DNA of 10,660 nt, taken from positions 722,398 to 733,057 of the forward strand of contig QEOQ01000242.1 in assembly GCA_010279815.1 (NCBI GenBank). The letters run 5' to 3'. Within the stretch, counting starts at the first letter, position 1. Every line of letters starts with the position of its first letter. A program made the translations under genes and the position numbers. Of this stretch, positions 7,702 to 10,660 are shown piece after piece. The notes beneath the pieces are model-generated. The model worked only from the letters and a program-made list of their open reading frames with translations, was not told where the DNA came from and did no database searches. Source of the stretch: Brachionus plicatilis (taxonomy: Eukaryota; Rotifera; Eurotatoria; Ploima; Brachionidae).

Positions 7702-7890
7702 TTAGATGAAAAGTTTATCATCTTTCCATTTGTAATGAATAGCAAGTTTTTTTATTCTTTTTACATTTTTCTTTGAGATACCATCTCTATGACGACCATT
7801 CTGAAGAAAATACAGTAAAGTACAATCATTATATGGGTCTAATAGTTTATCAATAGCATCTTGATCGTTCTGGGCGGATTCTTCAGTCAC
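7702..7890 (-). pseudogene. RNase H to integrase linker of element B
   Basis: Sixty-two codons in the same frame as RT upstream and integrase downstream, bounded by TAA 7891-7893 and TAA 7702-7704. It starts with acidic residues (TEESAQNDQDAIDKLLDPYND) and ends KWKDDKLFI. This is the normal place for the linker and the N-terminal extension of integrase; the KDDKL block resembles the strand preceding the zinc finger in gypsy integrases. It is unlikely to be a separate gene: the first codon is GTG and there is no upstream signal. Confidence 0.75.
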
Positions 7891-9588
7891 TTACGATTTA
7901 GATCTTGTATTGTATAAAACTGGACGACTTAAAGCATCGACATTGCTATGAATTGCACCTTTTCTGTGGATTATCTCAAAGTCATAGATTTGAAGACATA
8001 ATGTCCATCTCGCCAAACGACCAGTTGGATCCTGGATGTTCATAAGCCACTTGAGAGCTGCATGGTCTGTGATGACTTCAAACTTGGTACCATATAAATA
8101 AAAACGAAAAAATTTAACAGCCCATACCACAGCCAAACATTCTTTTTCAGTAATTCCATGATGAATTTCAGCGTTTTTGAGATTTCTTGAAGCATACAGA
8201 CATACATAATCCAGGTTATTTTCATCTTTTTGCGACAAAATTGCACCCAGTGCATATGATGAAGCATCTGTATAAAGGAAAAATTTCTTTGAGTAATCGG
8301 GTAGTCTCAAAACTGAATACTTGATTAGGCTCTCTTTTAGTTCATTAAATGCTTCTTCGCATTCAACCGACCATACAAACGGTATATCCTTCTTTAGTAA
8401 ATTGTAGAGAGGTTGAACCATTTTAGCATAATCTTTAACAAATCGTCTGTAATAACCAGTAAGACCAAGAAATTCTTGAATTTGCTTTACATTTTCCGGT
8501 CTTTTCCGATCTTTAATACATTTTATTTTGTTTGGATCGATGAATACACCATCTCGTGATACAATGAAGCCTAATAATTTGATTGAGATTCTAAACCATT
8601 GACACTTTTCTATATTCAATTTTAGACCAGCTTTATTGAGTAGGTTTAGGACTATAGCAAAGTGTTCAAAATGTTCCTCGAGGAATTTTGAAAAAACCGT
8701 AATATCATCGATATAAATTCTTACGAAGTTTAAATTACCTAAAAGTTGATGCATTAATCTGCTAAAGTCTGCCGGGGCATTCTTTAAGCCGAATGGTAAT
8801 CTAAGGAATTCAAAATGTCCATCTGGTGTAGAAAAAGCTGTTTTTAAAATTGAATTTTCATCTAGTTCAACTTGCCAATATCCGGACTTTAGATCTAGAG
8901 AAGAAAACCATTTTGCACCACTCATGCTGTCTAAAACATCATCTATTCTTGGTATTGGAAATGGATATAATAAGGTAACCGCATTGAGTTTACGGTAATC
9001 TACGTAAAATCGTTTGCTTCCATCTTTTTTACCAATCATTACTACTGGAAACGACCACGGACTAGTTGAATGTCTGATTATACCAGCCTTAAGCATTTTA
9101 TCTATTTCGGTTTTTATTTCTTGTCGTTCTTTCTCTGATTTTCTAAAAGGATATAGAAAAATCGGATGTTTGTTTTCAACACGAATTAGGTGTTTACGCA
9201 TCTTACAGCGACCAAGGTTATTATAATCAGTAGCAAACTCATCAGTGATTGTTTCCATGAAAAGACTTATATTACTTAGCTCTTGTTCATTTAAAACCTT
9301 TTCATCTATTAAGTCTTGATTGCTATTGGTATTCCAACTTGCGTCATTTTCCAATTCCAATAGATCAATTTCATCTTCATTTATTTCTGATAAGAAAGAA
9401 TATTCCTTAAAGCAATTCATGTCATCCTCATATAGGGACTCTGATGGTTCTGGAGGTATAAATGCTCTTCTGTTCTTAGAATATATGATTACACCTGTTT
9501 CGTTAAACCAATCTAATCCGACGAGTATATTGTCTTGAAGATTGGTAATAGGACAACGAACGTACGCTGTTTTCCAAAAATTGTTAGC
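7891..9588 (-). pseudogene. Reverse transcriptase and RNase H of element B
   Basis: The frame is open from 9588, well above the first ATG (9418-9420). The first part carries the end of the protease (NILVGLDWF near 9500-9535). Counting from that Met, RT spans about 90-265: SPWSFPVVMIGKKDGS, D176 in SSLDLKSGYWQ, LPFGLKNAP at 208-216 and YIDD at 236-239. Then come the thumb and connection (FLGLTGYYRRF). RNase H is at about 380-500 with D385 (YTDASSYALGA), TEKE at 424-427, D452 (TDHAALKWL) and D495 (NVDALSR). Every catalytic residue is present, so the domain could be active if translated. The frame stops at TAA 7891-7893, ten codons after DALSR. In a full element translation continues into integrase. 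Confidence 0.94.
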
Positions 9589-9737
9589 TTAATTGGTTTC
9601 GTTAAGCCAATCGGAAGTTCTTTACGACCACTTGCCATAATTATGGAATATTCCGGTTTCTCGTACTTAATACCCAGTCTGTCCACTAGGTCCTTTGATA
9701 TCACTGATGTCGTAGATCCAGTATCGAGAAAGTTACA
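9513..9737 (-). pseudogene. Aspartic protease of element B
   Basis: The protease frame opens right after a TAG at 9738-9740 and shows the catalytic LDTGSTTSVISKDL box with Asp at 9723-9725, then KYEKPEYSIIMASGRKELPIGL, which forms the flap region and following strands. Near 9570-9573 (a run of four T on the plus strand) the family-like reading moves into the RT frame, where the C-terminal box NILVGLDWF is found. A single-base loss in that run explains the switch. The protease is in a different frame from both gag and RT, which share a frame. It would cut Gag, Pol and perhaps Env from the polyprotein. Confidence 0.88.
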
Positions 9738-10660
9738 CTATTACACTATTGTTATTAACATTAGCAGGAACATCTAACAGTTTTACATGCTTTGCACCCA
9801 AAAAGTTACTTTTCTCATATCTTAACATATAGCTTTTAGTTTCATATTTTGAAATTATATTTTGAAGATCAGGATCATCCTTCTTTACTTCAACCATATA
9901 AGATTTCTTTTGGTACTTTTTTCCATTTATACTATTTTCAGTACCATGTCTATTGTAATTATTAGATGCATGCTGTTTGTAGTTACCAGTTGGAGTTTTA
10001 TTGTCATTACTTTTACTACCATTCTTTTTAGATCGACACACCTTGGCGATATGGCCTACCTTTTTGCAATTTCTACAAACCAAACTCTTGTCTCTATTAT
10101 GTGTTTTTGCGCTCATCATTACCTTTTGATTGTTGTACCCAAGCACTTCTTCTGATCTTGTTGGCATATCTATTGCGTCTTCAAATGTTTTTGGATTTTG
10201 AAGCTTGACATATGTTTTCGTTTTTGGTTGCAATCCGTTTATAAAACATTGCATTTTAAACTCTTGCGATATTTCATTAAGCTGACCAGCAATATTTCTA
10301 AATCTGTTCAAGTAATCATCAAAATTACTCGTTTGCTTGATACTGGTTATCTGGTCTCTCAATCTTGACTTCTTGTCCTTTGGGATATAAAATAAACAAA
10401 GTTTTCTTACGAATTCATCCCAATCTGTTTGTGGAAATTCCTCAATTATATTTCTGTAGTTATGCAGAGCTGATTCATCCAAGTAAAAATTCGCATACTT
10501 CAGCCATAAATCACTCATTTTCAAAGCTTTGTTCTACTTTGAAAAACCAATTGTCCAGATCTTCATTTTTGTTGCCTTTAAATATTGGAACATTTCTATT
10601 CGGTCTATACCCACTTTCTTTTTGGATCGCTTGGTAGGTCGCCTGTTGAAACTGTACCTG
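9733..10660 (-). pseudogene. Gag of element B, N-terminus outside window
   Basis: Gag forms the capsid and binds the element RNA. The frame ending at TAA 9733-9735 contains a Ty3/gypsy capsid-like region (KYANFYLDESALHNYRN, DWDEFVRKLCLFYIP, DDYLNRFRNI, MQCFINGLQPK) and a single CX2CX4HX4C zinc knuckle (CRNCKKVGHIAKVC, 10036-10077), followed by a basic Asn/Lys-rich tail. From 10660 to about 10525 the coding sense is in another frame (PIFKGNKNEDLDNWFFKVEQ, a typical gag start region), which ends at a TGA right where the main frame begins. One extra base in or beside the AAAA run at 10517-10521 accounts for this. The true start codon is beyond the window. Confidence 0.9.
9735..9750. repeat. 8-bp tandem duplication at the gag-protease junction
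   Basis: ACACTATT occurs twice in a row. The gag stop codon overlaps its left edge. The duplication changes the frame by two bases, and it may explain part of the frame difference between gag and protease. Confidence 0.8.

Larger units (their letters stand above)
4900..10660 (-). mobile_element. Element B: Ty3/gypsy with chromodomain and env-like region
   Basis: On the minus strand the order is gag (zinc knuckle), protease, RT (YIDD), RNase H, integrase with GPY motif, chromodomain, then signal peptide and env-like sequence. The order and motifs are those of Ty3/gypsy elements. The chromodomain is typical of the chromovirus branch, while an env-like region recalls errantivirus-type elements. 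The gag start and the 5' LTR lie beyond the right edge; the 3' LTR is not found. Breaks are few: frame changes near 10520, 9735 and 9571, and in-frame stops TAA 7891-7893, TAA 7702-7704, TAG 5986-5988 and TAA 5461-5463. It is far better kept than element A, so it is probably younger. Confidence 0.92.

Noticed and set aside
8040..8267. Second minus-strand frame inside RNase H
   Set aside because: Out-of-frame reading of the RNase H domain; no independent protein features.
4900..9588. A ciliate-like genetic code with TAA/TAG as Gln
   Set aside because: Only four such codons occur in about 1560, while CAA and CAG are used freely for Gln; nonsense mutation is simpler.
9862..10637. Plus-strand ORFs over gag with hydrophobic stretches
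   Set aside because: Antisense of the lysine and asparagine-rich gag gives runs of Phe, Leu and Ile that imitate membrane segments.
1..10660. CRISPR array, tRNA, rRNA or bacterial operon
   Set aside because: No regularly spaced identical repeats with spacers, no cloverleaf I could find, and the content is eukaryotic retroelement sequence.

Overview
The window is AT-rich eukaryotic repeat DNA, most likely from an invertebrate animal genome. It holds no host gene I can recognise, no bacterial-type operon and no RNA gene. Nearly all recognisable coding sequence is remains of transposable elements: two different Ty3/gypsy (Metaviridae-type) LTR retrotransposons, both on the minus strand, and one MULE-type DNA transposase fragment on the plus strand. 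The host species cannot be named from this sequence. An animal is favoured because one retroelement carries an envelope-like glycoprotein frame.

Layout from left to right. Bases 1-1189 are AT-rich non-coding DNA containing two copies of a 170-bp direct repeat (269-438 and 734-903; 167 of 170 identical). Bases 1190-1756 (+) are a MULE transposase relic with one internal stop. Bases 1757-2002 show nothing convincing. Bases 2003-4720 (-) are element A, a heavily damaged Ty3/gypsy copy: protease fragment, a foldback inverted repeat, the second half of reverse transcriptase, RNase H and a broken integrase. Bases 4721-4899 are AT-rich and carry six spaced (A/C)CCTAA motifs. Bases 4900-10660 (-) are element B, a much better preserved Ty3/gypsy element that runs off the right edge. 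In transcription order it has gag with a zinc knuckle, aspartic protease, reverse transcriptase, RNase H, integrase with a GPY motif, a chromodomain, then a signal-peptide-like segment and a cysteine-containing envelope-like region.

The parts of element B would work together as a retrovirus-like unit: gag packages the RNA, protease cuts the polyprotein, RT/RNase H makes the cDNA, integrase inserts it, the chromodomain may steer it to marked chromatin, and the env-like product would be a secreted or membrane glycoprotein. The most notable point is that one reading frame is kept from the start of reverse transcriptase to the end of the env-like region (about 9588 to 4900), interrupted only by four TAA/TAG codons. 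A chromodomain and an env-like domain in the same element and the same frame is an unusual combination. Further breaks in gag and protease are single-base shifts, one in a short homopolymer run and one in or beside another, so assembly error and true decay both need considering. No LTR is identifiable for either element.
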